A stretch of 34,855 nucleotides of DNA from G963674685 sp964591275. Its GTDB lineage: Bacteria > Lernaellota > Lernaellaia > JACKCT01. Location of the stretch: the NCBI GenBank assembly GCA_964591275.1, contig CAZQAE010000054.1, positions 1 through 34,855 on the forward strand, in the 5' to 3' direction. The stretch's first letter is position 1. Each line of letters opens with the position of its first letter. Below, piece after piece: positions 24,404 to 33,043 of the stretch. The notes beneath the pieces were generated by a model. That model had not been told where the DNA came from. It was given only the letters and a program-made list of their open reading frames with translations, and made no database searches. A program made the position numbers and the translations under genes.

Positions 24404-25939
24404 GTGCCGGAAAGCATTTCTCCAAAAAAACAGATCGCGCACCTGGGCATCGGCTTAGCGCTCTTTGCGGGCATCGCGATTTTTCTCAAGCCTTCGCCGA
24501 CAATGGTCGGCGATCAGGCAATAGAGCTTTCGGCGAGCGGACGTCTTTGCATCGCGCTTTTGGCGATGGCGATCTACTGGTGGGTCACCGAAGTCCTTCC
24601 TTTCCACATCACCGCTCTTCTCGTGATGCTTGTCATGCCGCTGCTCGGCGTTACGGACGGGATTCAGATACTCAAAAGCGGGCAGGTCATGTCCATTGAC
24701 GGCATCGGCGCCGGTTATAAAGAGATCGTCCGGCTCTCCTTCGGACACGATCTCATATTGTTTTTCCTCGGCGTTTTTCTGCTGTCGGGCGCTTTTTCGG
24801 AAACGGTTCTGGGCCGCAGGATGACCCTTTGGATGCTGGGAAAAATCGGAACCGGAACGCATCGCGTGATCCTGGGATTTCTCATCATGGGGACGCTGCT
24901 TTCCATGTGGGTCTCCGACGTAGGCGTGGCGGCGATCATGTTGCCCGTCGGCCTTGGAATTCTAAAACAAGCCAACGTGAAGCCCCTGGAGAGCAACTTC
25001 GGAAAGGCGCTGATGATTGCGTCATGCTGGGGCGCCATCTTCGGCGGCATCGCCACTCCGGCGGGTTGCGGCCCGAATCCCATCGCCATCGGATATATGC
25101 GCGACCTGTGTGGCATGCAAATTTCCTTTGTCGATTGGATGAAGATCGGCGTGCCGGCTTCGCTCATGATGATACCCCTGGGTTGGCTGGTGCTGATGCT
25201 GATGTTTAAGCCGGAGTTCAAGCGCTTGCCGCTGTCGGCGGATGATATCAAAAGCCAACTGCGTGAACTGGGTCCGCTGACGCGCGAGGAAAAAGGCACG
25301 CTGGCGATATTCGGCTTGGTGATTAGCTTGTGGGTTTTCAATCCTCTCATCGCAAAATTTACGGGAGGTCTCATCAACCTGCCGATCAGTTTCGTGGCGA
25401 TCCTCGGCGGGCTGCTGCTTTTTCTGCCGCCATTTCGCGTGCTGACATGGGAAAAAGCCGACCGCGTCATATCCTGGGAGAGCATCATTTTGATTATGGC
25501 TTCGCTGGGGCTTGGAATGATGACCTATCACACCGGCGCGGCGAAGTGGATCGCCGTCACGCTTCTTGGCGGCGTGCCCTCCCTGTCGCCCGTCGCGCTG
25601 GTTTTCGTGGTCGTGCTCGTGGTCATTTTCATGAAGCTGTTTCTGGCCAGCAACACGGTGACGGGAATCATCATCATTCCGATCCTGATTTCATTAGCGC
25701 AGGCTTTTGACATCGACGCGTGGATGCTCGTCGGACCGGCGGCGTTCACCTCCTCTTTGGGCATCATCCTCGTGACGCAGACGCCGACGAATATCATCCC
25801 CTATACATCGGGTTATTTTTCGATTCGTGATTTCGCCAAAGTCGGTATTGTGATGTCCTTGGTCATGGTCGCTGTCGTCACGCTGGCTATCGTTGTGATC
25901 GGTCCGATGACGGGAATGTATTCCATCCAGGGGAACTGA
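24404..25939 (+). CDS. DASS/SLC13-family anion transporter
   Basis: The 511-residue membrane protein belongs to the divalent anion:Na+ symporter family (CitT, SdcS, VcINDY). The second-half SNT motif is at S416-N417-T418 (LASNTVTGIIII). The first half has the matching GGIATPAGCGPNPIAIG hairpin, where the usual first SNT is altered. Members carry C4 dicarboxylates, citrate, sulfate or related anions. The start is GTG 24404, with GAGG just upstream and only one base after the MFS stop. Two unlike transporters side by side suggest that one imports the acid substrate and the other handles a product or a second acid. Confidence 0.9.
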   Translation: MPESISPKKQIAHLGIGLALFAGIAIFLKPSPTMVGDQAIELSASGRLCIALLAMAIYWWVTEVLPFHITALLVMLVMPLLGVTDGIQILKSGQVMSIDGIGAGYKEIVRLSFGHDLILFFLGVFLLSGAFSETVLGRRMTLWMLGKIGTGTHRVILGFLIMGTLLSMWVSDVGVAAIMLPVGLGILKQANVKPLESNFGKALMIASCWGAIFGGIATPAGCGPNPIAIGYMRDLCGMQISFVDWMKIGVPASLMMIPLGWLVLMLMFKPEFKRLPLSADDIKSQLRELGPLTREEKGTLAIFGLVISLWVFNPLIAKFTGGLINLPISFVAILGGLLLFLPPFRVLTWEKADRVISWESIILIMASLGLGMMTYHTGAAKWIAVTLLGGVPSLSPVALVFVVVLVVIFMKLFLASNTVTGIIIIPILISLAQAFDIDAWMLVGPAAFTSSLGIILVTQTPTNIIPYTSGYFSIRDFAKVGIVMSLVMVAVVTLAIVVIGPMTGMYSIQGN

Positions 25940-25952
25940 TGAGGGCGGATTC

Positions 25953-26564
25953 ATGACTTTGAAAATGCGGCGAACACGCGAAAAGGAAATACGCCGGGAG
26001 CAGATTCTCGACGCCGCGCGTTCGCTTCTTTTCGAAAAGGGAATGGCGGCGCTTTCCATGAGCCAGATCGCGCAATTGGCCGACCTTTCCGTCGGAGCGC
26101 TGTACCTGTATTTCAAAAACAAAGAAGATTTGTTTGCCGCGCTGCAGGAAGAGGGCCTCGCCCGCCTTTACGAATCCGTTTTCGAAGCGCAAAGCGGCAA
26201 TGAAAACCCCGAGGAAAAATTACGCTCAATAGCCTTGGCCTATATGGATTTCAGCGAGCAATACCGAAAGTATTTTGAGATCATCAATTACTTCCTGACT
26301 TCTCCCGGCGTGAAATTTCCTGACAACTTGAAAGCCCGTATCGACACGCAGGGCGGGAAAATTCTCGCCTTGGTCGAATCCGCCGTGCGTGATTGCCTGC
26401 CGATGGAAAAAAGCGATCAATCCCGAAAACGAGCCATCCACTTCTGGGCTTTATGCCACGGAATGTTGGACCTGCGTAAACTCAAAACCACGATCCTCGC
26501 GGGCCAAAACTTTCGCGATCTCTATTTAGAGAGCATCGATCATTTCGTTGAAGCCCTAAAATAA
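25953..26564 (+). CDS. TetR-family transcriptional regulator
   Basis: The 203-residue protein has an N-terminal TetR DNA-binding domain (~8-55): REQILDAARSLLFEKG, AALSMSQIAQLADLSVGALYLYFKNKEDLF. The C-terminal half is helical and ligand-binding in this family. GAGG precedes ATG 25953, 13 bases after the DASS stop, so it is the last gene of the cluster and likely its ligand-responsive repressor. A candidate site is the hairpin at 18282-18330 upstream of the SDR, which carries TGAATG/CATTCA half-sites; this link is inference. Confidence 0.92.
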   Translation: MTLKMRRTREKEIRREQILDAARSLLFEKGMAALSMSQIAQLADLSVGALYLYFKNKEDLFAALQEEGLARLYESVFEAQSGNENPEEKLRSIALAYMDFSEQYRKYFEIINYFLTSPGVKFPDNLKARIDTQGGKILALVESAVRDCLPMEKSDQSRKRAIHFWALCHGMLDLRKLKTTILAGQNFRDLYLESIDHFVEALK

Positions 26565-26619
26565 GCAGGGCAGGTTTGTCATTCTGTGCGAAGCCCTTTC
26601 TTGTTCTGTAATTGCTCCG

Positions 26620-29397
26620 TTACTTCACCTCAAAATACGCTTTCACCTGCTCTCCGCTGTTGTTATCCATAAAGGGGTCCGTGTAGGGCGCGCGAGTGTT
26701 CGGATCGAGCCGGTCCACGCGGATATCTTCGACGTGGATGTGCGCCGTGTATAACCCGCGAGGGATGTCCGCCGGGACATTCCAGAAAAACTCCATGTCC
26801 AGATAGTGCGGGTGAGGACCGATATGAATTTGCTTATGGCCAATCTCTTTTAAGGAGCCAAGGTAGCCATCGCTTAGGCCTTCATACTCCGATCTCCCAT
26901 CGTCCTGGTCGGTCAAGTCCCAGGGAGTCATGTCGATGAATGCCCGAACTGTCGCACGCTTCACTATCTGAAAACCGTTGTTGCGGACGCGCAGCGATAT
27001 CGTCGCCCTTTTACCGCGAATCGTATTGGACACGTTTAATTCCGTGGAGTTGACGGCCAGGTCGGGTTGCACGGTGCGCATGTTGCGGCCATCAACGGTC
27101 ACATTCTCCGGTTCAATAATGCCGCCCGGCAGCGCGGCGAGGTATTCCTGAAAAGCCTGCCAGATGGGGATTTCCGTGTCCGTGAATGACTCGCCTGTGT
27201 CCGGATCGTCGATGAGAATTTTAGCGACTTCGCCGTCTTCATCCGTTGCGAGAATGAGGGTGTTCATTGTGGCGGCCAGCGTTGTGGCGAGGCTATGCAC
27301 CATGGCGATGCGATAAGTTCTTTCGGGATCAATCGCTTCGCCGTTGACCGACACGGAGCCGGAAACGACGCGGCTGAAAATGGGCGCCGTCACGTCCACG
27401 TCATAAGAGACGCCGGATATTTGTGTGACATCGATTTTGAGTTGATGGCTGAATGCGGGGACGAGCTGCGCCATACCGGGCAGAACGTGAACAATCTCCA
27501 TCACGTATTCCACGGCGGTCGTGTTCCAGTGCCATGTGCCGGGCACGCCCAGCACCGACGCGTTCAGGATTCCGGGGCGGAATGTGAGAATGCAAATGGA
27601 GTCGGGATTATGGCCGTCTTCGTCCATTTTATGCAGTGGCAAAACGTCGTAGGCCGCGTCGCCCGTGGTCGTTCCTGGCCATATGTCGGCGCGATATAAG
27701 GAAGGAACCGCCACGGAGGCATCCACGGGCATGGCTTCCTGTTCGAGTTTCCATTCGAAGGAATCGTTGATGAGCATTCCAAGACCGGAGATCGTCTGCG
27801 CCCGGTGCGAAAGCCACACATCCGATTCGACCAGCTCCCATTCAAACCAGTCGCCGTATTGCTGATTGGCGGCCAGTTTCCACTCCGCGAACTCGGCGGC
27901 GACTTCGGCGTCCTCGCGCAAGTCCGAGTTGATCTGGATGAGCCGGGAATCGATGAAGTCCATGCCGCCGCGGTCGATATCCACAACAGCGTCCACGCGC
28001 GCCGCGAAGAGTCCGCCTTCTTTGGCCTGCACGATGGGAGTTATGCCGCCGGCGGGATTTTGTATCATGATGGGGCGGTTGAGCTGCGCGTGACTGTGCG
28101 CGCTGATGATGAGATCGACGGGATGGCTGGTCACCAAACCCTGCCCATAGGCGGCGATGAGATAATCTTTGCCCACGGGGATGTTGACGCGGTCGCCCAG
28201 TCCCAGTCCCGTGTGCGAAGCGACAACGACAACGTCGGCGCCTTCGGCGATCAGGCTGTCGATGCCCTTGGCGATGTATCCCGACTTGCGCGGATCGGGA
28301 TCGAAAAAAGTCATGTTCTCTTTGAAGGGATTGCTCGCGCCCATAGCACGCAGGAAAGCCGGATCGCCGGGGACCTGCGTGTACACTCCAGTGTCTGTGA
28401 CGGCGCCGAGAATGCCCACGCGAATCGGACCGGCGTCAAGAATGGTTGACTGCTGAAAAAGCTTTTCGCCCGCGTCGTCGGTGAAATTCGTTTCAAAATA
28501 ATCGGCGTACTCGACGAGGTCTTCCCGGATTGTCGAAGGGTCCACGTTGCCGAATGTCACCTGCATGGGTCGGCCCTTTAGTCCGTCGCTGAAATTTTCG
28601 TGCGCCGCCAGAACCTTTTCGGTCAGGAAGGGAATGCCAAAATGGAAGTCGTGGTTTCCCACTTGCCAGAGGTCCACGCCCATGCCGTCCCACGATGCGA
28701 TGAGCCATTCCAGAAAGCCCGGCACATCGTTGAACAAGGTGTTTTCGAAATCGTCCCCGGCGTCGATGATGACGGTTTCGATGCCCACGGCGTCGTTGTT
28801 TTCGCGGATCGTCTTGAACAAATACGCAAGGCGCGCCAGACCGCCCTGCGGGTCGTCGGGATGACCCCAGGGCGCGGGATGCGTGTGGAAATCGTTAATG
28901 GATAAGAAACATATCGGTTTTTTGGTCTCGGTCGGTTTTGGATAAATGGATGCGTGAAAGATTACCGGTCGGGCGCCGCCGCCTTCGAGGCTGACCTTAA
29001 TGCGTAGTTGGCCGGGAGTATTTCCAAGCTGAACTTCGCAAGCCGCCCGCCCATCGTCGCCGGTGATAAATTCTTCGGGCGCAAAGGACACAAGCCCTTT
29101 TCCTTCACCTTCGCCGCGCAGTCTTTTGAAGATGATCGTCAGTCCGCTGATCGGCGCGCCGCTTTCATTGACGGCCTTGACCACGAGTTCTTTGCGCAAT
29201 ACTTCGGCGACATAGCCCGATTGCAGGTTACCGTCTTCGATAATCAGAAAGACCTGAATGTCATTCGCATCGTCATCCGTGTCGTCATCATCTCCGGCAT
29301 TGTTGTCGTCGTCATCGTCGCCGCAGCCGCAGCCAGCAAAACACAGCAACGCCAAAACCAGAAAACTAAAAACAATAATTGAAATTTGCTTTAACAT
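26620..29397 (-). CDS. Secreted metallophosphatase / 5'-nucleotidase-like lipoprotein
   Basis: The 925-residue protein has a hydrophobic signal (~5-20) ending CFAGC, with lipidation likely at C23. An Asp-rich tract follows (27-47). Residues ~48-152 resemble a Big_1/invasin-type Ig domain. The metallophosphoesterase domain then begins with the usual metal ligands: D170-x-H172 (NDFHTH), GDD at 215-217, GNHD at 248-251, then SHTGLG and SAHSHAQ. A 5'-nucleotidase C-terminal domain follows, and a CARDB-like beta domain ends the protein (from ~PDLAVNS). UshA-like enzymes of this layout hydrolyse nucleotides or phosphoesters outside the cytoplasm. GAGGG precedes ATG 29397. Lipid anchoring is likely, substrate unknown. 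Confidence 0.9.
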   Translation of the reverse strand: MLKQISIIVFSFLVLALLCFAGCGCGDDDDDNNAGDDDDTDDDANDIQVFLIIEDGNLQSGYVAEVLRKELVVKAVNESGAPISGLTIIFKRLRGEGEGKGLVSFAPEEFITGDDGRAACEVQLGNTPGQLRIKVSLEGGGARPVIFHASIYPKPTETKKPICFLSINDFHTHPAPWGHPDDPQGGLARLAYLFKTIRENNDAVGIETVIIDAGDDFENTLFNDVPGFLEWLIASWDGMGVDLWQVGNHDFHFGIPFLTEKVLAAHENFSDGLKGRPMQVTFGNVDPSTIREDLVEYADYFETNFTDDAGEKLFQQSTILDAGPIRVGILGAVTDTGVYTQVPGDPAFLRAMGASNPFKENMTFFDPDPRKSGYIAKGIDSLIAEGADVVVVASHTGLGLGDRVNIPVGKDYLIAAYGQGLVTSHPVDLIISAHSHAQLNRPIMIQNPAGGITPIVQAKEGGLFAARVDAVVDIDRGGMDFIDSRLIQINSDLREDAEVAAEFAEWKLAANQQYGDWFEWELVESDVWLSHRAQTISGLGMLINDSFEWKLEQEAMPVDASVAVPSLYRADIWPGTTTGDAAYDVLPLHKMDEDGHNPDSICILTFRPGILNASVLGVPGTWHWNTTAVEYVMEIVHVLPGMAQLVPAFSHQLKIDVTQISGVSYDVDVTAPIFSRVVSGSVSVNGEAIDPERTYRIAMVHSLATTLAATMNTLILATDEDGEVAKILIDDPDTGESFTDTEIPIWQAFQEYLAALPGGIIEPENVTVDGRNMRTVQPDLAVNSTELNVSNTIRGKRATISLRVRNNGFQIVKRATVRAFIDMTPWDLTDQDDGRSEYEGLSDGYLGSLKEIGHKQIHIGPHPHYLDMEFFWNVPADIPRGLYTAHIHVEDIRVDRLDPNTRAPYTDPFMDNNSGEQVKAYFEVK

Positions 29398-29472
29398 TTT
29401 TCCCTCAAGTTCGATGGAAATCCTTTCAGATAGAATAGAAAGAATTTTCGCCGATGAAAAGGGAATAAAAGA

Positions 29473-30315
29473 TTAGCCCGAGGCCTTGGCGGCGGGGCCG
29501 GTGGACAGAATGATCACGCCGGCGACGATGACTAACATGAAGGCGAAAAGGGGCAGGCTTGGGAAGCGGCCATAAACCGCGCCTTCGAGAAAGTATGGTG
29601 AAAGGATAATTGCGGCGTTTGTCGCCGGAACGACGACCAGGGCCTTCGCTTTTACATAACCGATCTGCGCGGCGACGTTGGCAAGAATGCCGAAGACCAC
29701 CGCTATGTAAGGAAAGGGATTTGAGAGTTGCCCGAGAAGGGAACCGCCGGCACGCACCAGCGCCGCGTCGCCCAGAAATATCGCCAGCCCCGTCCCGACG
29801 CCCGAAGCGATGCCCCAGACCACGCCGTGCGTGCGGGGAAGAAATTTCGTCATCACGCACGCCGCGGAAGTTGCGATAAACAGTACTCCGATCGATTTTA
29901 TCATGGCCGCATTTTCAAACACGCGGACCGCTGTATCGTTCGCGGCGCCCGCGAATCCCAGCGCCGATGTCCCGATGATGATCAGCGCGATTCCGACGGC
30001 GTCCATGGCTCCGAGCTTTTCTCCGATCACGCGCGTAGCGTAAATCGCCAGTCCGATGATGCCCACGCCCGTCATGGCCGCGATAGTCGAGGGAGATTCA
30101 GAGAGCTTAAGCCCAACGGTGTAAGGCAAGGCGGAAACCGTGCAAAGGCCGACGCCCATCAGCCATCTGGTCCCGAGGCGCCGGTGCGCTTTGTCGAACA
30201 TGTGCCGACCCTGGAGAAAAATACCGACATGCTGCTTCTGAACGCCCTTGCCGATGTTCATCATCACGGAGCCGATTATGCCGAGAAAAATACCGACGAC
30301 AAAAAGAATTTCCAT
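29473..30315 (-). CDS. DMT/NIPA-like multi-pass membrane transporter
   Basis: The 280-residue protein has about nine hydrophobic segments in the pattern of the drug/metabolite (EamA-like) superfamily. SALPYTVGLKLSESPSTIAAMTGVGIIGLAIYA in the first half and VVPATNAAIILSPYFLEGAVYG in the second match the paired repeats of that fold and recall eukaryotic NIPA magnesium transporters. The start at ATG 30315 lacks a strong ribosome site. It lies between the lipoprotein and an SDR gene on the same strand. Substrate unknown. Confidence 0.75.
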   Translation of the reverse strand: MEILFVVGIFLGIIGSVMMNIGKGVQKQHVGIFLQGRHMFDKAHRRLGTRWLMGVGLCTVSALPYTVGLKLSESPSTIAAMTGVGIIGLAIYATRVIGEKLGAMDAVGIALIIIGTSALGFAGAANDTAVRVFENAAMIKSIGVLFIATSAACVMTKFLPRTHGVVWGIASGVGTGLAIFLGDAALVRAGGSLLGQLSNPFPYIAVVFGILANVAAQIGYVKAKALVVVPATNAAIILSPYFLEGAVYGRFPSLPLFAFMLVIVAGVIILSTGPAAKASG

Positions 30316-30409
30316 TAACAGTGGGGCCTTTCCCTGATTTTATCTCGCGTCATTTTCGCCATAAGAATTCCAAAATACCGGACCCAATACCTTTGCCCAT
30401 GACAATGTT

Positions 30410-31219
30410 TCAAGAAAATTCCTTAAAGGCGCCGATGCGGTGTGACTGCGCCCACAAAATAGCCTGCTCCACTAAATCAGGAGACAGTCGGTGGGCCAGT
30501 TGGCTGAATTTTCCGACCGGCGTCATAACGAGCCGCTTCTTTCTTTTTTCGATCATTTTCACGATCAATCCCGCCGCCTGCGCCTGCGTGTGATGGGCCG
30601 GTCGGTCCGGTAGAATCGGCGTCCCGTCCGCGGAGAGAATGCGTTTTTCTGGATCGTGCTCCGTGAAACCAAGGTAAACTACGCCCAGATGCACGCCGCG
30701 CGGTTTCAGTTCCAGGCGCAGGGATTCGCTAAACTGCGTGAGCGCTCCTTTGCTCGCGCAATAAAGCGACGCGCCCGGCACACCGAAAATCCCGGCGATG
30801 CTGGAAATGAATACCACGTGGCCCTTAGCTTTTACAATGTGGTCCACCGCCGCGCGAGTCATATACACGCATCCCATGAGATTCGTGTCGATGACCTGCT
30901 TGCAGACTTCCGGCGACAGATCGCAAAAGCTTCCGCGCATCGACACGCCGGCGTTGTTGACGAGAATGTCCAGTCGCCCAAAATTATTCAGGGCCGCGTC
31001 CACCATCTTTTGCGCGTCGGTCCATTGGCCGACATCGCCGCAGACCGCTGCGACTTCGGCGATTTCGGCCAGCTTTTTTCTTTCCGCTTCAAGTCGCTCT
31101 TTTCCCCGCGCCGTGATGACAACCTTTGCGCCGTCCGCGCACAGTGATCGCGCGATGGCCAGTCCCACGCCCCGGCTGGCGCCGGTGACCAGGGCGACTT
31201 TATCTTTGAAATACGACAT
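30410..31219 (-). CDS. Short-chain dehydrogenase/reductase (SDR)
   Basis: The 269-residue classical SDR has TGASRGVG (12-19), NNAG (88-91), S140, Y153 and K157 (YCASK). A C-terminal extension past residue 230 (RLSPDLVEQAILWAQSHRIG) is like that of membrane-associated SDRs acting on lipids or steroids. GAGGAGA precedes ATG 31219. A 94-base gap separates it from the downstream membrane protein. It is not close kin of the SDR at 18380. Substrate unknown. Confidence 0.9.
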   Translation of the reverse strand: MSYFKDKVALVTGASRGVGLAIARSLCADGAKVVITARGKERLEAERKKLAEIAEVAAVCGDVGQWTDAQKMVDAALNNFGRLDILVNNAGVSMRGSFCDLSPEVCKQVIDTNLMGCVYMTRAAVDHIVKAKGHVVFISSIAGIFGVPGASLYCASKGALTQFSESLRLELKPRGVHLGVVYLGFTEHDPEKRILSADGTPILPDRPAHHTQAQAAGLIVKMIEKRKKRLVMTPVGKFSQLAHRLSPDLVEQAILWAQSHRIGAFKEFS

Positions 31220-31277
31220 TCGTTCTCCTCATGAGTGTGCGGCATAATGGGTGACTATTCACTCAAGTCGCCTCAAA

Positions 31278-31480
31278 GCCCGAAGGGCGATACAAAATTA
31301 GCCGGCAGCGTAAGCTGCCGGATGCATTGGCTCTTGACTATCTATTGCGAACCCCGAAGGGGTGGTACATCTGCTATTATCCACCCAATGATTGTGTCGC
31401 CCTACGGGCTCAAGGGGAAAATGAAACAGCTATGTCCCGGCAGCTTACGCTGCCGGCTAATTTTGTATCGCCCTTCGGGC
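31278..31480. mobile_element. 203-bp element with perfect 44-bp terminal inverted repeats (MITE/BIME-like)
   Basis: 31278-31321 and 31437-31480 are exact inverted copies of the REP-like unit seen at 1909-1952. The 115-base interior carries further small hairpins (CCCCGAAGGGG, GCCCTACGGGC) but no gene. No transposase is in the window, so any movement would be in trans. No target-site duplication was identified. Confidence 0.7.
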
Positions 31481-31690
31481 TACGAAAAGATCGCCCTTCG
31501 GGCTACGAAAAGATCGCCCTTCGGGCTACGAAACGATCGCCCTTCGGGCTACGAAACGATCGCCCTTCGGGTTACGAAAAGATCGCCCTTCGGGTTACGA
31601 AAAGATCGCCCTTTGGGTTACGAAAAGATCGCCCTTCGGGCTGCGAAAAGATCGCCCTTCGGGCTGCGAAAAGATAGCCCTTCGGGTTTA
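31467..31690. repeat. 23-bp tandem array, nine units plus a partial
   Basis: Units begin at 31467 and every 23 bases after, through 31651; a partial tenth unit runs 31674-31690. Each holds the hairpin GCCCTTCGGGC (with C/T variants) and the linker TACGAAAAGAT or close forms. The first unit overlaps the right terminal repeat of the 203-bp element, so the array seems to have grown from its end. Confidence 0.9.
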
Positions 31691-31806
31691 GGGCCTACTT
31701 TTGGAAAACAACTGCCTTTCTGCTAAAAAAAACTAAGTAACTATTCTTTTTGAAAATGGCTCATCTTTTTATCGCACGGTTTTCCCATTTGACGCTTGAA
31801 ATGACT

Positions 31807-32826
31807 CTATGGCAGTTGACCATATTCTTTCAGGCTTTCGATGCTTTCCTGGATAGCCGAATCAACGGGCGTGTGCGTCATGCCGAGTTCGGCCTCCGCT
31901 TTCGCCGATGTATAATAGGTTTTCTCGCAGCCGAAGCGGGCCATGACGAGATCGAGTCGCGCCGGTTTTCCGGTCAGTTTCTGAAACGCGGAACCGGCGG
32001 CGCCGGCGATCAAAACGAGCGCGTTGGGCAATTGCCATCGCGGCGGCTTTTTTCCGGCGGCTTTCATGACGCGTGTCATAAAGTCCATGTAGCTGATGTT
32101 TTCTCCGCCGAGGATATACGCCTGGCCGGACCGGCCCTTTTCCAGCGCGCTGACCAAAGCGCGGGCCACATCACGCACGTGGCTGAAGTTGCGTCCTCCT
32201 CTGGAGGAAATGGGCATTTCCCTTTTGATGAAATCTCGAATCATCACGCCGGAACTGGGTCGCCAGTCAAGGCTGCCGATCAAAAAAGTGGGACACCCTA
32301 TCACCGCGTCCAAACCTTTTTCATTGGCGTAATCCATAACGAGCTGCGTGGCGCGGTGCTTGGACTCCATGTAGTCCATGCCTTTGTAAAAGGCCGGGAA
32401 GCCTGCGGTTTCATCACCGGGATTGTCGGCGTCTCCGTATTGAAAGATGCTGCTGGAACCCACGTACACCAGGCGTTTGATTTTATTTTCGCAGCACGCT
32501 TCGAGCGCCTTTTTTGCGCCGTCGAAATTGACGGACCACATCAATTTGGGATCCGCCTGCAGGTCCGTGATCGCGGCGCAGTGAATGAGATAAGTACAGC
32601 CTTCGAGAGCCTTGGCGATTTCACCGTCGGTCAGGATGTCGCCTTGGACAATCTCGATAGCAAGGCCTGTGAGAGTGGGCGAGTCGCTCGAAGGATGAAC
32701 GAAGGCTCTGACCGCGTAGCCTTTGGCCAAAAGTTCACGAACCAGGTGACTTCCCAGAAGCCCGTCGGCTCCCGTAACCAGGACTTTGGCATTCCTCTCA
32801 GGCTCAACTTTTCGTTTCGCGCTCAT
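31807..32826 (-). CDS. NAD-dependent epimerase/dehydratase (extended SDR)
   Basis: The 339-residue protein has the extended-SDR nucleotide motif GADGLLG (19-25), SSS at 124-126, and the catalytic YMESK (Y152, K156). It resembles dihydroflavonol-4-reductase or 3-beta-hydroxysteroid dehydrogenase-like bacterial proteins that reduce or oxidise a hydroxyl on sugars, lipids or terpenoids. The start was placed at ATG 32826, with AAGGA upstream; an in-frame GTG at 32841 has no such site. The head of the gene lies 11 bases after the end of a TetR remnant on the same strand, so an old regulator-target operon is possible. Confidence 0.88.
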   Translation of the reverse strand: MSAKRKVEPERNAKVLVTGADGLLGSHLVRELLAKGYAVRAFVHPSSDSPTLTGLAIEIVQGDILTDGEIAKALEGCTYLIHCAAITDLQADPKLMWSVNFDGAKKALEACCENKIKRLVYVGSSSIFQYGDADNPGDETAGFPAFYKGMDYMESKHRATQLVMDYANEKGLDAVIGCPTFLIGSLDWRPSSGVMIRDFIKREMPISSRGGRNFSHVRDVARALVSALEKGRSGQAYILGGENISYMDFMTRVMKAAGKKPPRWQLPNALVLIAGAAGSAFQKLTGKPARLDLVMARFGCEKTYYTSAKAEAELGMTHTPVDSAIQESIESLKEYGQLP

Positions 32827-32837
32827 GGTCAATTCCT

Positions 32838-33035
32838 TCACTTTTCGATGGCGTCCAGGACAGTGTCCAGCATTTTTCTGATGTGCTTTTAAAGCAATTC
32901 AATATTATTCTTAGAGAGTAGATCGGTATCGAGCAAGGCTTCGAGGATGCCGCTGTAATTGAAATAGGTGATGATCATACCGTAGAAGCTGATCATCAGC
33001 TGCTCTGTGGCTGGTTCTTTTCCCAGGCACTGACC
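32838..33035 (-). pseudogene. C-terminal remnant of a TetR-family regulator
   Basis: On the minus strand, just after the patatin stop and in another frame, the translation includes EQLMISFYGMIITYFNYSG, then ILEALLDTDLLSKNNIELL, a stop (TAA, 32889-32891), and KHIRKMLDTVLDAIEK before TGA at 32838-32840. The helical pattern matches the C-terminal ligand domain of TetR proteins. The DNA-binding half is absent and the frame has no start, so this is a decayed gene. Confidence 0.6.
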
Positions 33036-33043
33036 TTCAAAAC

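Larger units (their letters stand above)
31220..31806. other. Repeat-filled intergenic region
   Basis: 587 bases without a gene, occupied by the 203-bp inverted-repeat element and the 23-bp tandem array. Apparent open frames on the plus strand here are read through the repeats. Confidence 0.75.

Noticed and set aside
31467..31690. CRISPR array
   Set aside because: The 23-bp units follow each other without unique spacers, and no cas genes are present.
31235..31726. Open frame of 163 codons reading PFGLRNDRPSGYE-type repeats
   Set aside because: It is the 23-bp array and the REP element read as protein. The period is not a multiple of three, so the same peptide cycles through frames. No ribosome site is seen.
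31750..32892. Plus-strand frame of 380 codons
   Set aside because: It lies antisense to the epimerase, whose Rossmann and YxxxK motifs are clear. No motif is seen in the antisense reading.
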